Virus record (IMG/VR): IMGVR_UViG_3300029952_000039 | Coordinates: 1-49,607 of that record | Source: a virus | Reading direction: 5' to 3' (one strand) | Length of the DNA: 49,607 bases | In this document: in pieces, positions 15,401 through 23,300 of the stretch | How positions within the stretch are numbered: the stretch's first letter is position 1 | Layout of the letters: the number at the start of each line of letters is the position of its first letter | The notes under the pieces: generated by a model | Databases searched by the model: none | What the model was told of the DNA's origin: nothing | What the model saw: the letters and a program-made list of their open reading frames with translations, nothing else | Program-made: the position numbers and the translations under genes

Positions 15401-18400
15401 TGGCACCGCGCAGCGCCCCACGTTCGTGGTGCCGAAGTCAGTTCTGGCCAACTGGGTCGCCGAAGCCGAGCGCTGGTTTCCTGGCAGCCGCTGTCTGGTG
15501 ATAGGTGAAACCTACACGCGCGATGCCGATGGCATGCTCAAGAGCAAACCCGATGACGCCGCCACTCGTGCGCGCAAGCTACACGACATGGTGCAAAACG
15601 ATTACGACTTCATTTTCATCTCGCAACCGACATTCTCAGAAATCGACATTGACCCGATTACCAAGGGCGAATACGTCAGTTCCGACTTCTGGGTGCAGCG
15701 TGGCGACAAGAAGGGCAACGCCGGCGACAAGAAGTTGAAGAAAATCCGTGAGGCGTACGATCAGGCGATTGCCAATCGTGAGTTCGGGAAGCGAACAGAC
15801 GCGATCTATTGGAATGACCTTGGCGTCGACATGCTGTTAGTGGATGAAGGGCAAAATTTCAAAAATTTGTTTTCTGCCAAGGCAAGATTCGGCTCGACGC
15901 CTAAGTTCCTTGGCGGCCAAGGCGAGAGCATGCGCGCCTTTGACCTGAACATGAAAACGCGGTACCTGCGCGAGCACAATGATGGCAAAGGCATTTATCT
16001 GCTGTCCGCGACACCGACAAAGAACTCGCCGCTGGAAATTTATTCGATGTTGTCGCATATCGCGCCGGAAGCGTTTGAACAGATCGGCATCCGCAACAGT
16101 GAAGAGTTCCTGGACCGGTTCTGCTTGTTTGTCGAGGACAAGGTACTCACCACCACCGGTACCATCGAAGACGCCATGGTGACCGCTGGCTTCAAGAACT
16201 TGGGTGAGTTGCGCGAGATCATGCGCAAGTACATCGACCGCAAAACCGCTGCCGATGTCGGGCTCGTGCTGCCTCAGCGCGATGACCAGATGCACTTGGT
16301 AGACATGAACGCAGAGCAACAAGCCGTCTACGCGGGATTGCGCCAGGACCTGATTGACTCGGCCAAGGAAAAAGACGCTACCGGAGACGCACACATTTTC
16401 TCGATCATGAGCAAGATGGGGAAAGCGGCTCTTGATTTGGAACTACTTGACCCTGAAAAATATGTTGGCGAAGTCAGTCCAAAATATGAAGATGCGGCCA
16501 AGGTGATCGCGGCCGGTGCCAAAGACGGGGGTCAGGTAGTTTTCTGTGACAGCGTGCAAGCGCACCAAAAGATTGTCGAAGCACTCGTGCGCGCCGGCAT
16601 GGACCGCAAGCGAATCGCCATCATCAATGCCTCAGAAGCGGAATCATCCTCCAAGCGCCAGAACATCGCCGACGCCTTCAATGCCGGCAAACTCGATGCC
16701 GTGGTTGGCAACACCGCGACCATGGGTGAAGGCGTCAACCTGCAGAAAAAGACAACCGATATCCATCACTTCGATTTTCCTTGGGACCCGGCCAGCATGC
16801 AACAGCGCAATGGCCGTGGACTGCGCCAGGGTAATATCAATGAGGCTGTGCGCATTCACTCCTACATGAGCAAGGGTTCGTTTGACGGTTACCGATACCA
16901 ATCCATGATGGCGAAAAAGGATTGGCAGGATATTTTGTGGACTGGTGGCGATACCGTCGAGAATCTGGCGCGCGAGGGGAAACTTGATCGGTCCGACCTG
17001 CTGATCATGATGTCTGCCGATCCTGACGCAGAGCGTGCCAAGTTCGAAGCCGATAAAGCTGCAGCGGCCCAGCGCTACGGCGCCGACCAAACGCGCGATG
17101 CCGCCTATGAGTTCAAGCGTCTGCAGTTGAAGAAGCAATCCTATGGCGAACTCAAGAACAAGGATAACGCCAGCGCAGCGCGGTTGCGGTCACAGATCGA
17201 TCAAGCCACCAATAAATTGGTGAAAAACAAGTATTTCATCGCCAAGGAAGCGCTAACCAGCAAAGTCCCGGTTGTGATCCATCCCGAGACCGGCGCTGCA
17301 TTGAGCGCTGGAGTAGGACTCGATGTCGCCGAAAAGAACGGTACCATTGGTAAATGGGTGATCAGTTCCGTTAATCCGATCAGCGGAAACGTGTCCATGC
17401 GCCGCTACGGAGAACTCGGAAACGCTCGCGCTATATCGGTTCCGTTGAAGGAAATGGAAACCGGCGTCACTACTTTCAACTATGTCGAAGCCGATGAACA
17501 GGCAGTGATCGCTACCAAGTTATCGGCGGCTGCGGAAGATTCAGTCGGCTCGGTGGTTGATCTGAAGTCGCTGAAGGGTATGCCGTCTGCTGTGATCCAT
17601 TCCAATTACAAGGCCCTGCAAAGCCGCTTGAAAGAAGGTCTTCGTGATTACAAGTGGTCTTCTCCGTATGGCGGTATGGGGTTCCTTGATGCGTCTGGTA
17701 CGCCTGTTGCCGCTGAATCGTATGAGGCGCATAAGTTGGCGGCTTCGGACCAGCACGATATCATGCTCCCCACTGACGAGCATCGGGAAAAGGCAATCCA
17801 GGCATATATCGACGATGAGAAGGCTAAGCGGTTCACTACTGAGTATGTGACCGGTCGCAACCGTAGCCGACCAGGACAGACCGTATTCGTACAGCGCATG
17901 CCTGGTAAGCACGATCAAAGCTACAACCGGTGGAAGTCGATCGGCAATGAATTGTTCGGGCATGAATTCGAGAAGGATGCTAAATCGGCATTCCATAGTG
18001 TTCAGGGCGATACCATACGCCATGCGCCAACCTTCCATGATGCCATCCGCGCAGCGGTTCCGATGGCTGATATTGGGTACGGAACCACACCGAAGTGGCC
18101 GCGCAAGGCGCTGGCCGTGCTGTACGCAAAGGCCAAGCACGATGGTGTTCTGGACAAACCATTCCAAGAAGTGCAGCCGAAGTCGTCTCGTGGTGATAAC
18201 GAGGTTCACAAGGACATATGGAAGTATGGGGAAAGTGGAAACGCGTTGATGAGCGGGATATATGGCGGTGGCACCACCGTGCGCGACGCCTTGACAACCC
18301 TTGCGCAACACAATGGATACGCTGACCTAGCATCTGCCATGACGGTATCTAGTACCAAGCCTGAAACTGCGGCCAAAGATGCTGGGCGTTTGCTCAACAT

Positions 18401-18584
18401 GCCGCTGGCGCGTCACTCGGTGGATGCATTGCGCTACCTCGCCGCCAAGCACCCAGATATCGGCAAGACCACCTTGAAGGATTTAGGCATGCAGACGTAC
18501 CGCCAAAACTCGCATCTCAACGCCAATGACCTGGCCCGCACATTGGACGAGATGCTGCCGAAATTCGAAGAGGTGGCAGCATGA
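12489..18584 (+). CDS. DarB-like adenine methyltransferase-SF2 helicase polyvalent protein
   Basis: This protein of about 2031 residues is read from ATG 12489 (TGATG overlap; a GTG at 12486 is also possible). It begins with a short lead containing MLIFFKSEQ. Then comes an N6-adenine methyltransferase with VLEPSCATGVFA (SAM site, near residue 310) and NAPFG (motif IV, near 376; the family usually has NPPF). Next is an SF2/SNF2 helicase: ADVGLGKT (951), LLVDEGQNF (1117), LLSATPTKN (1171) and QRNGRGLRQG (1437). The last 500 residues or so are unassigned. P1 DarB has the same build. It is packed in the head and shields injected DNA from restriction, the likely role here. Confidence 0.82.
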   Translation: MVGCQNPNLTATAMLIFFKSEQFGLFSAPVHVGASVRADGTVVAPHTRIQKIKLKHDTAPRHKKLDSFIAAHGGTERLSNTLSGMTEPQRQRLIAEMAKLDGITPEQVAAKFVITVPTATVGETPDLFSAPIEPEIATESAEPATKHEITEHVTGRGKTLRGVVRHDLSADQAKAIDEYTFKKDGGWFIREKHLGTTPAISRAKAVEYSMHVAPVEPHPIEAAAPASAVEQGPFGVPAGITKARRREINQKAFDIVNSGKDITDSDRAVLRQYSGNGGCGDSLNEFYTDQEVAKSMWTVLGRLGVTHGTVLEPSCATGVFAHTAPVGVRLTGVELDPTSAAIADVLHGDRHEIVNSSLERFATSDGDRQFDAVIGNAPFGLRGSLIKDDKPELSTAEGYFLDTSLDKCKPGGVVAMIVPTGVLDSSSGRKVRQRLLCKGEFLGAIRMPNTAFEHSHTEVTTDIVFFRKRPDDVAAALKSAGRAAMKKLGVWDEDYLSGNYFEGRGADSVFGTMEAGWRAKAGIGNDITVAGSMIGVPDSISTWQPDEFKTPTPTVQEVVDALDDDGDRKRVLGAAVKRNYVVGKVGDTKTVDGIDYILQGRPPRWHRVDEFMQSADVTDAQQLARDIESAIAGGDRVGLAERVQAYVDAHGNPGKNKNLLLAASQDRVLYRLIGAVKPDGTLSDVVSGATVQRVEGSFETAAQSLAIEHDNGLFTVADLAARMDKPVADVEDHLFASSDYAYAGGDRWTTMDIYLTGDLWPKLDGVRAATAQGELREGLAEKYALQAKRLEDAIDPKSLEDVDIQVNTAFLPTTILEAYLNDKKNNSGNDWERKHPDISIKFADAWYTVTGGSEYSSAQKLLTNYLNRDGVGKKDLPDIQALNEDFKAWLLTSRYRDEVEDLYNRRFRGFVQKEFSDATIDIPGMNTEGLKQYQYAGLRWAMSAGKGIVAADVGLGKTVRGLMLARMAKINGTAQRPTFVVPKSVLANWVAEAERWFPGSRCLVIGETYTRDADGMLKSKPDDAATRARKLHDMVQNDYDFIFISQPTFSEIDIDPITKGEYVSSDFWVQRGDKKGNAGDKKLKKIREAYDQAIANREFGKRTDAIYWNDLGVDMLLVDEGQNFKNLFSAKARFGSTPKFLGGQGESMRAFDLNMKTRYLREHNDGKGIYLLSATPTKNSPLEIYSMLSHIAPEAFEQIGIRNSEEFLDRFCLFVEDKVLTTTGTIEDAMVTAGFKNLGELREIMRKYIDRKTAADVGLVLPQRDDQMHLVDMNAEQQAVYAGLRQDLIDSAKEKDATGDAHIFSIMSKMGKAALDLELLDPEKYVGEVSPKYEDAAKVIAAGAKDGGQVVFCDSVQAHQKIVEALVRAGMDRKRIAIINASEAESSSKRQNIADAFNAGKLDAVVGNTATMGEGVNLQKKTTDIHHFDFPWDPASMQQRNGRGLRQGNINEAVRIHSYMSKGSFDGYRYQSMMAKKDWQDILWTGGDTVENLAREGKLDRSDLLIMMSADPDAERAKFEADKAAAAQRYGADQTRDAAYEFKRLQLKKQSYGELKNKDNASAARLRSQIDQATNKLVKNKYFIAKEALTSKVPVVIHPETGAALSAGVGLDVAEKNGTIGKWVISSVNPISGNVSMRRYGELGNARAISVPLKEMETGVTTFNYVEADEQAVIATKLSAAAEDSVGSVVDLKSLKGMPSAVIHSNYKALQSRLKEGLRDYKWSSPYGGMGFLDASGTPVAAESYEAHKLAASDQHDIMLPTDEHREKAIQAYIDDEKAKRFTTEYVTGRNRSRPGQTVFVQRMPGKHDQSYNRWKSIGNELFGHEFEKDAKSAFHSVQGDTIRHAPTFHDAIRAAVPMADIGYGTTPKWPRKALAVLYAKAKHDGVLDKPFQEVQPKSSRGDNEVHKDIWKYGESGNALMSGIYGGGTTVRDALTTLAQHNGYADLASAMTVSSTKPETAAKDAGRLLNMPLARHSVDALRYLAAKHPDIGKTTLKDLGMQTYRQNSHLNANDLARTLDEMLPKFEEVAA

Positions 18585-18898
18585 TCAACCCAAAACAATT
18601 CGCCGCTAGCACGCTCGAACTGCTGCAGGCCAACCCGCGCAATTATCGCAACTTCGGCACACACTGGTATTTCGTCAAGGCGCTGATGAAGCGGTTTTAT
18701 ACCGCCGATAACCTGTACCTGCTTGGTGATTTTGACGATCCCTCTGTGACGGCGCGCATGGAGCCGCCTGATGACTTGCAGAGTGCGCTCTCTGGCGCGG
18801 TCGAGGAATATCAGGAGAATGCATGCTTTGGCATGGGCGCGGTCGAGTTGACTGATGACGCTGGCGAGAAGTTTATCCTCATTGATGCCGACGCCTAG
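18581..18898 (+). CDS. Small hypothetical protein coupled to the DarB-like gene
   Basis: This 105-residue protein has its ATG in an ATGA overlap with the end of the giant gene, implying coupled translation and possibly a partner role. The sequence (MINPKQFAASTLELLQ, NFGTHWYFVKALMKRFY, GMGAVELTDDAGEKFIL) is helical then beta, with an acidic surface. It recurs in form as a small protein beside large phage helicases, but I cannot name a family. Confidence 0.65.
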   Translation: MINPKQFAASTLELLQANPRNYRNFGTHWYFVKALMKRFYTADNLYLLGDFDDPSVTARMEPPDDLQSALSGAVEEYQENACFGMGAVELTDDAGEKFILIDADA

Positions 18899-18903
18899 CG
18901 ACT

Positions 18904-18933
18904 GCTATCATATGCTATCATATGCTATTATAT
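18904..18933. repeat. Three tandem 10-bp repeats
   Basis: GCTATCATAT occurs twice in direct tandem, followed by GCTATTATAT. The repeats lie in the 78-base gap where the rightward helicase operon and the leftward antirepressor gene converge. Helical-pitch spacing suggests a protein-binding array or a slipped AT-rich tract. No hairpin terminator is visible in this gap. Confidence 0.6.
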
Positions 18934-18976
18934 CAATGCGCGAGACATGTTCAGGCTCACAGCTTGAAGTACCTGA

Positions 18977-19765
18977 CTATCGCGCTTCCAGTACATCATT
19001 TTTCCACATCAATTCACCATTGGCGTCGATTGCCCCAAACTTCTCGCCAGCTTTAAGCAAATAGTAGCGGCCGTTGTGACGACGCTCTTGATATTTCCGG
19101 CGCGTCAGCAGACAGTTCGTCCCGGCAATTGAGCGACCAAACATGTTTGCCAACTCATACACGTAGTAGAGTTTTTTATTTGACTGAACCGATGTCAATG
19201 GAAGCGGCAATTGCTCTTGCTGTGTCGATGCCGACGACTCCACCACCTTCACCTTGGCGGTGGCAATCTGCATGAATTCCACCAAAGCTATACCAGTGGC
19301 ACGATATGCTGCCACGGATGCCATACTGAGCGCTTTGGTGTCGTCTAACCCGCTTTCCTTGAAGTGCTTATACATGTCGCCGGTGATGTAGCCTGATTGC
19401 ACGGCTGGATGCATGGTGACCGCCGGCGCGGCGATCGGCACGGCCTGCGCGACGCGCTCGCACTCGATGAAATACTGTCGCGCTTCCTTGCCCTTGGCGT
19501 TCCGCTCGACCATGGACAGTTCCTTCGCCATGTCGGTGGTGATGTGGTGGTCAACCCGGTTTTGACCACCTCGACCTTCGCTCCCCAAAATCGGGGAGCA
19601 AAGATAATCGGTATTTTCCACAAACCCATATTGGCTGATGCGATCTTTCAACCATGTTGAATAATCCTTGCCGACTTCCAAAAACGTATGCAAATCCCGA
19701 GCATTAACGGTCTGCACCGAGTTATCGCCGATTTTGGCGGTTGCTATTGTGATTATTTGATTCAT
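18977..19765 (-). CDS. AntA/AntB-family antirepressor
   Basis: This 262-residue protein has an N-terminal AntA/AntB domain (ARDLHTFLEVGKDYSTW, YGFVENTDYLCSP, HHITTDMAKELSMVERN, GKEARQYFIECE; residues about 20-105). The C-terminal region (NKKLYYVYELANMFGRSI, RHNGRYYLLKAGEKFG) probably binds DNA or partners. Antirepressors inactivate a phage repressor and switch on lytic growth. It is the only leftward gene between 4.1 and 31 kb. Its leader carries a compact three-way-junction RNA (19787-19851). AAAGAAAG lies upstream of the start as a modest ribosome site. Confidence 0.85.
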   Translation of the reverse strand: MNQIITIATAKIGDNSVQTVNARDLHTFLEVGKDYSTWLKDRISQYGFVENTDYLCSPILGSEGRGGQNRVDHHITTDMAKELSMVERNAKGKEARQYFIECERVAQAVPIAAPAVTMHPAVQSGYITGDMYKHFKESGLDDTKALSMASVAAYRATGIALVEFMQIATAKVKVVESSASTQQEQLPLPLTSVQSNKKLYYVYELANMFGRSIAGTNCLLTRRKYQERRHNGRYYLLKAGEKFGAIDANGELMWKNDVLEAR

Positions 19766-19786
19766 TTTTGACTTTCTTTATCGCCT

Positions 19787-19851
19787 AATAGTGAGGGCCT
19801 TGGCAGTCCCTGCCAGAATTCAGGGATGGTCTTTCGACCGCCCTCACTATT
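19787..19851 (-). ncRNA. Three-way-junction RNA in the antirepressor leader (C4-like candidate)
   Basis: A 12-bp outer stem (19787-19798 with 19840-19851) encloses two arms: GGTC-GAAA-GACC on the minus strand (19839-19828) and TGGCAG-gga-CTGCCA (19815-19801). The GAAA tetraloop appears only on the minus strand, which is the antirepressor strand and lies 22 bases ahead of its ATG. Phage P1 and P22 control ant genes with small antisense RNAs made from this position (C4). I did not find clear complementarity to the ribosome site, so it could also be a cis-acting leader or terminator. Confidence 0.5.
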
Positions 19852-19980
19852 TTAAGCATTAAGGTTCACATAATTCCATCGAGATCCGCCAAGATTTACG
19901 ATGGTGCTTAGATAACCGGTCGTTGCGACCGATGAGAAATAATACCAGAACCGCGCAAATTTGAGCAAGTTTTTTGCGCC

Positions 19981-20276
19981 GGTTACGCAAATTGTTACGC
20001 TGTTACGCCAAAATATCGCTAAGTCATTGATTTTAAAGCGGTTACAAAGTAACAGTAACAAATGCGGATAGACATATATATGCGCATCATGCGCGCACAC
20101 ACACAATATGTTTCCTATATGCAATATAGATTGCTCACATAGTATCTATCTATATATATCTATGTTACTTTGTAACTGTATACTATAAGTATGAAAAAAA
20201 TGTAATGAAATCAAAGACTTGGAACGGTAACAGAAACGTAACAACGCGTAACAACTGCTGTTGTTGCGTTACCGGC
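19981..20276. repeat. Cluster of twelve GTTAC/GTAAC sites in an AT-rich control region
   Basis: Six GTTAC and six GTAAC pentamers occur within 296 bases. Two form palindromes with a 3-base centre: GTTACAAAGTAAC (20041-20053) and GTTACTTTGTAAC (20164-20176). Each is the exact reverse complement of the other, and they flank 110 bp of TATATAT/CACACA-rich DNA. Three GTTACGC copies (from 19982) and three GTAAC copies (20226-20254) lie outside. This region separates the divergent antirepressor and helicase genes and has no coding frame. Operator or origin function is inferred. Confidence 0.65.
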
Positions 20277-20300
20277 AACAAAACACAGTGAATTGGCGTC

Positions 20301-20316
20301 GTCGTGACCTGAATAT
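20301..20316 (+). promoter_or_regulatory. Phage promoter element, leaderless type (copy 5)
   Basis: GTCGTGAC (20301-20308), two bases, GAATAT (20311-20316), seven bases, then the ATG at 20324. This selects 20324 over upstream in-frame starts, which would lie before the RNA start. Confidence 0.65.
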
Positions 20317-20323
20317 GGTGGAC

Positions 20324-23300
20324 ATGATGCCTATTCTGTTTTTCAAATCTATTCCGGCCGGTGCGCGCTGGATCTCAGTCCATCCGAATGGCCCAGGCAC
20401 AAAAGGTCAGCCGGTGTTGATCCAACCCAATGCCGATGGCAGTGCTCATGTGATCGGTGGCGCCGGTGGCAAACTCAACTACCTCAAGATCCGTGGCGTT
20501 CGCAGTGAATCCGACTACAAGCGCGAAGCCGAAGAAAAGAAAAAGAACAAGGTCGAAGCCGACAAGGCTCAGCGCAAAGCCGATAAAGAGGCTGGCCTGG
20601 TGGAGTCGAAGAAAAAAGCGCATGCAGACGTCAAGCGCCAGGTAGCTGGAAAGGAACAGGAATTCGTGCAAAAGGTGGCGGCCAAGATGAAGTGGGCGCC
20701 GGAGACGCTGCAATTCCCAGAGGCCAAGGTCGCCGACATGTCGCCGGCGGCGGCGGCCAAGGTCCGCGCAAAATTCCACAACGAGTTGGTGGCGCGCGCC
20801 AACGAGGCAGTCAACCTCCAGAAAAAGATGTTGGTCGACAACGCGGCGGCGCGCATGGAAGCCGATATTGGCGAGATCCCGCTGGAATCGAAAGACCCTG
20901 ACGTGCTGTCCGTGGCGGACCTGAACCCAGTCAAGGCGGAAACCGGTGGCCTTGGCTTCGCGCCGAAATACGCCGACCGCGCTGAAAAGGCTGGGCTCAC
21001 CGAAGCCGACCTCGCCAAAGAGGTTCAGGCAAGCAAACAGGCCAAGCAAGATGCGATGACGCCGGCGCAGCGCAACGCCGCAGTCGCCAAGGGCGAGACC
21101 GCCAAGATGGTGGCGATCGAACTGGCGACTATCAGGGAGCCGCTTGTCAGCGCCGACGCGCATGTGCAACTCGTCGACGCCCGCGCCGCCATGGAACTCG
21201 TCAAAGAGCAGAAAGCGCTCAAGCAGGTACAGCAAAAGGCGCAAGCAGCCAACAAGGAAATTGCAAAGACAGCGGCCGAACCAAAAGCGTACGTGATCGA
21301 GTACACCGCCGATCCCGATGCCGACGAAAAGATTGAGCACGATATCGAGTCCGACCTGCGCACCGTCAAGACGAAAGCGTTCCTGTCAGAATTCCAGCGG
21401 CTTGCCGGCGATGAGCCGATAGAGACACTGGGCAAGTACATCGGTGTCGGTGCCTACAACAGCATCAACTCGCTGGCGCTGGCCGTCGGTGGCGACGCGC
21501 TGGTGGACAGGTCTGTCGTGGACGTACTCGGTATTGCTGGCGCCGCTCAAGTCCTGGCGCGGCGGATCCACAATGACTTGCCGGATCAGGTGGAGCGCAT
21601 CCAAGCCGGCATGCAGGAATTCCACATCGACCACTACATGGCGGCCAGTGAGTCAGCGCTCTCGGACGCGCGCGATCTCATGGAGACCGCGCGCGAGATC
21701 GAGTTGGGTGAAATGGCAAGCGGATCCGACCTCATGGCCGGCCAGGAACTCAATCAGCGCCGTCGCCGTGCTGTCACAGACGCGCAAAAGGTCATGGGCC
21801 AGACGCTTGGCGAGCTCGAAGCCAATGCCGCGCTCGTGGTTGCTCTGAAGCAGGGGAAGAAAGAAAGTTTTCAGGTATCGCTTGGCCGCACCACGCCAGA
21901 GTCCGCGATCCAGCGCGCGCGCGCAATCGGGCTCCAACGCGGCGACTACACGCTGGATGAGGTCGCTGGCGACAAGTTCCTGACTATCAACGGCGCTGGT
22001 CTTGATCGCCTGTCCAAACCGGTCAATGCCGCTGATGTCGCGCAGGTCCGGCGCAACATCGCAATTATCCGTGGCGACGAGGATGAGGACGGCTGGCTGC
22101 CCCTGGGCGTGGCCAATCGTCCAGATCTGGTAATGGATGTCAAACCAGGGGCATCGCCGTCGCTGGCAGAACCTTTTACCCCGGGCGCGGACCTGCAGCA
22201 ATCGCTTCGAGACTATATCGGTGGTCGTGCCGCCGACGGCGACCCCGCTGCCGACATCATCGCCGATATCCAGTCTCAGGCGTTCTTCCAGAAGTCTGGC
22301 GACAACGCCGGGTATCGGGCCGCGCTCGACGCCGTGGCGCCGCTTGGCGACGGCCGGCTGCGCGCGGAGACGCTGGCACCGAAATTTGACGAATACGCAG
22401 ACGCGTTCGTATCGAAGCGGTACGGGAACACGCGGTCGACGCTGAACCGGCAGAAATTCGATGTCGATCAAAAGTCCGTCGACGCGCTGCACCGGGCTCT
22501 GGCCGCTACGCCAGAGGGAACTGCTGCCTATAAGCCGATCGGCGAACTCACCGACCAGGATCAGCGTGCTATCCGCGAATTCTTTCACGCCAATGTCGCG
22601 CATGAGGATGCTGATGCCGCTGAGTTGCGCGCAGACTTCGAAAAACACGGTGCAGCCGAACCGGAGCGCACGGTGACCGACATGTTCGGTGAAGAGACCG
22701 ACAACCCCGAGCACAGTGACTGGCGCGCGCGCCGTGACGAGATGGCGGGCAAGATCAAGTCGTCGAGCCTGAACTGGTCGAAATATGTCGATGCCATGCA
22801 CGGCAACGAGAACGCCTACGCAGCGGTCCAGGACCTGATTCGATCGAAAGTCGGTAAGGCGTTCGCGGAAACCTATAACAAACTCAACCCCGATAAGCCG
22901 ATCCGGCTCGGGCGCTCGGTTATCCGCAACAACCTCAACCACTTGGATGCGGTCGACCCCGTAGCGCGTGAGGCGCGCATGGCGCAAGAGCGGGCGCTGA
23001 CTGACAGCTTGCGCGAGCGCAGCGGCGGCAAGTACGCGGCTGGGTCTGTGAGCGACAAAATCGATGCCGCGCGCGAGCAACAACACGCATTCGAGCAGTC
23101 ACAGATGGGGTTCTTTGCCGACGACAGTCCGCCAGATGAGGCTAAAGAGGTCGCTGTCGCCGCCGATGAGCGGCATTCTCTTGGGCACGCGGCAGAGCGC
23201 CAAGTCGCGGCCATGATGGATAAGGTCGGGCAGAATTTCAAGCCTGGGCAGCCGACCAAGATTTGGGCGCCGTCGATGAGTGGTGGCAAGAACGCGGCCA

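Noticed and set aside
21653-23086. Minus-strand open frame of 477 codons opposite the second helicase
   Set aside because: Antisense to a gene with clear helicase motifs; the composition is unlike any neighbour.
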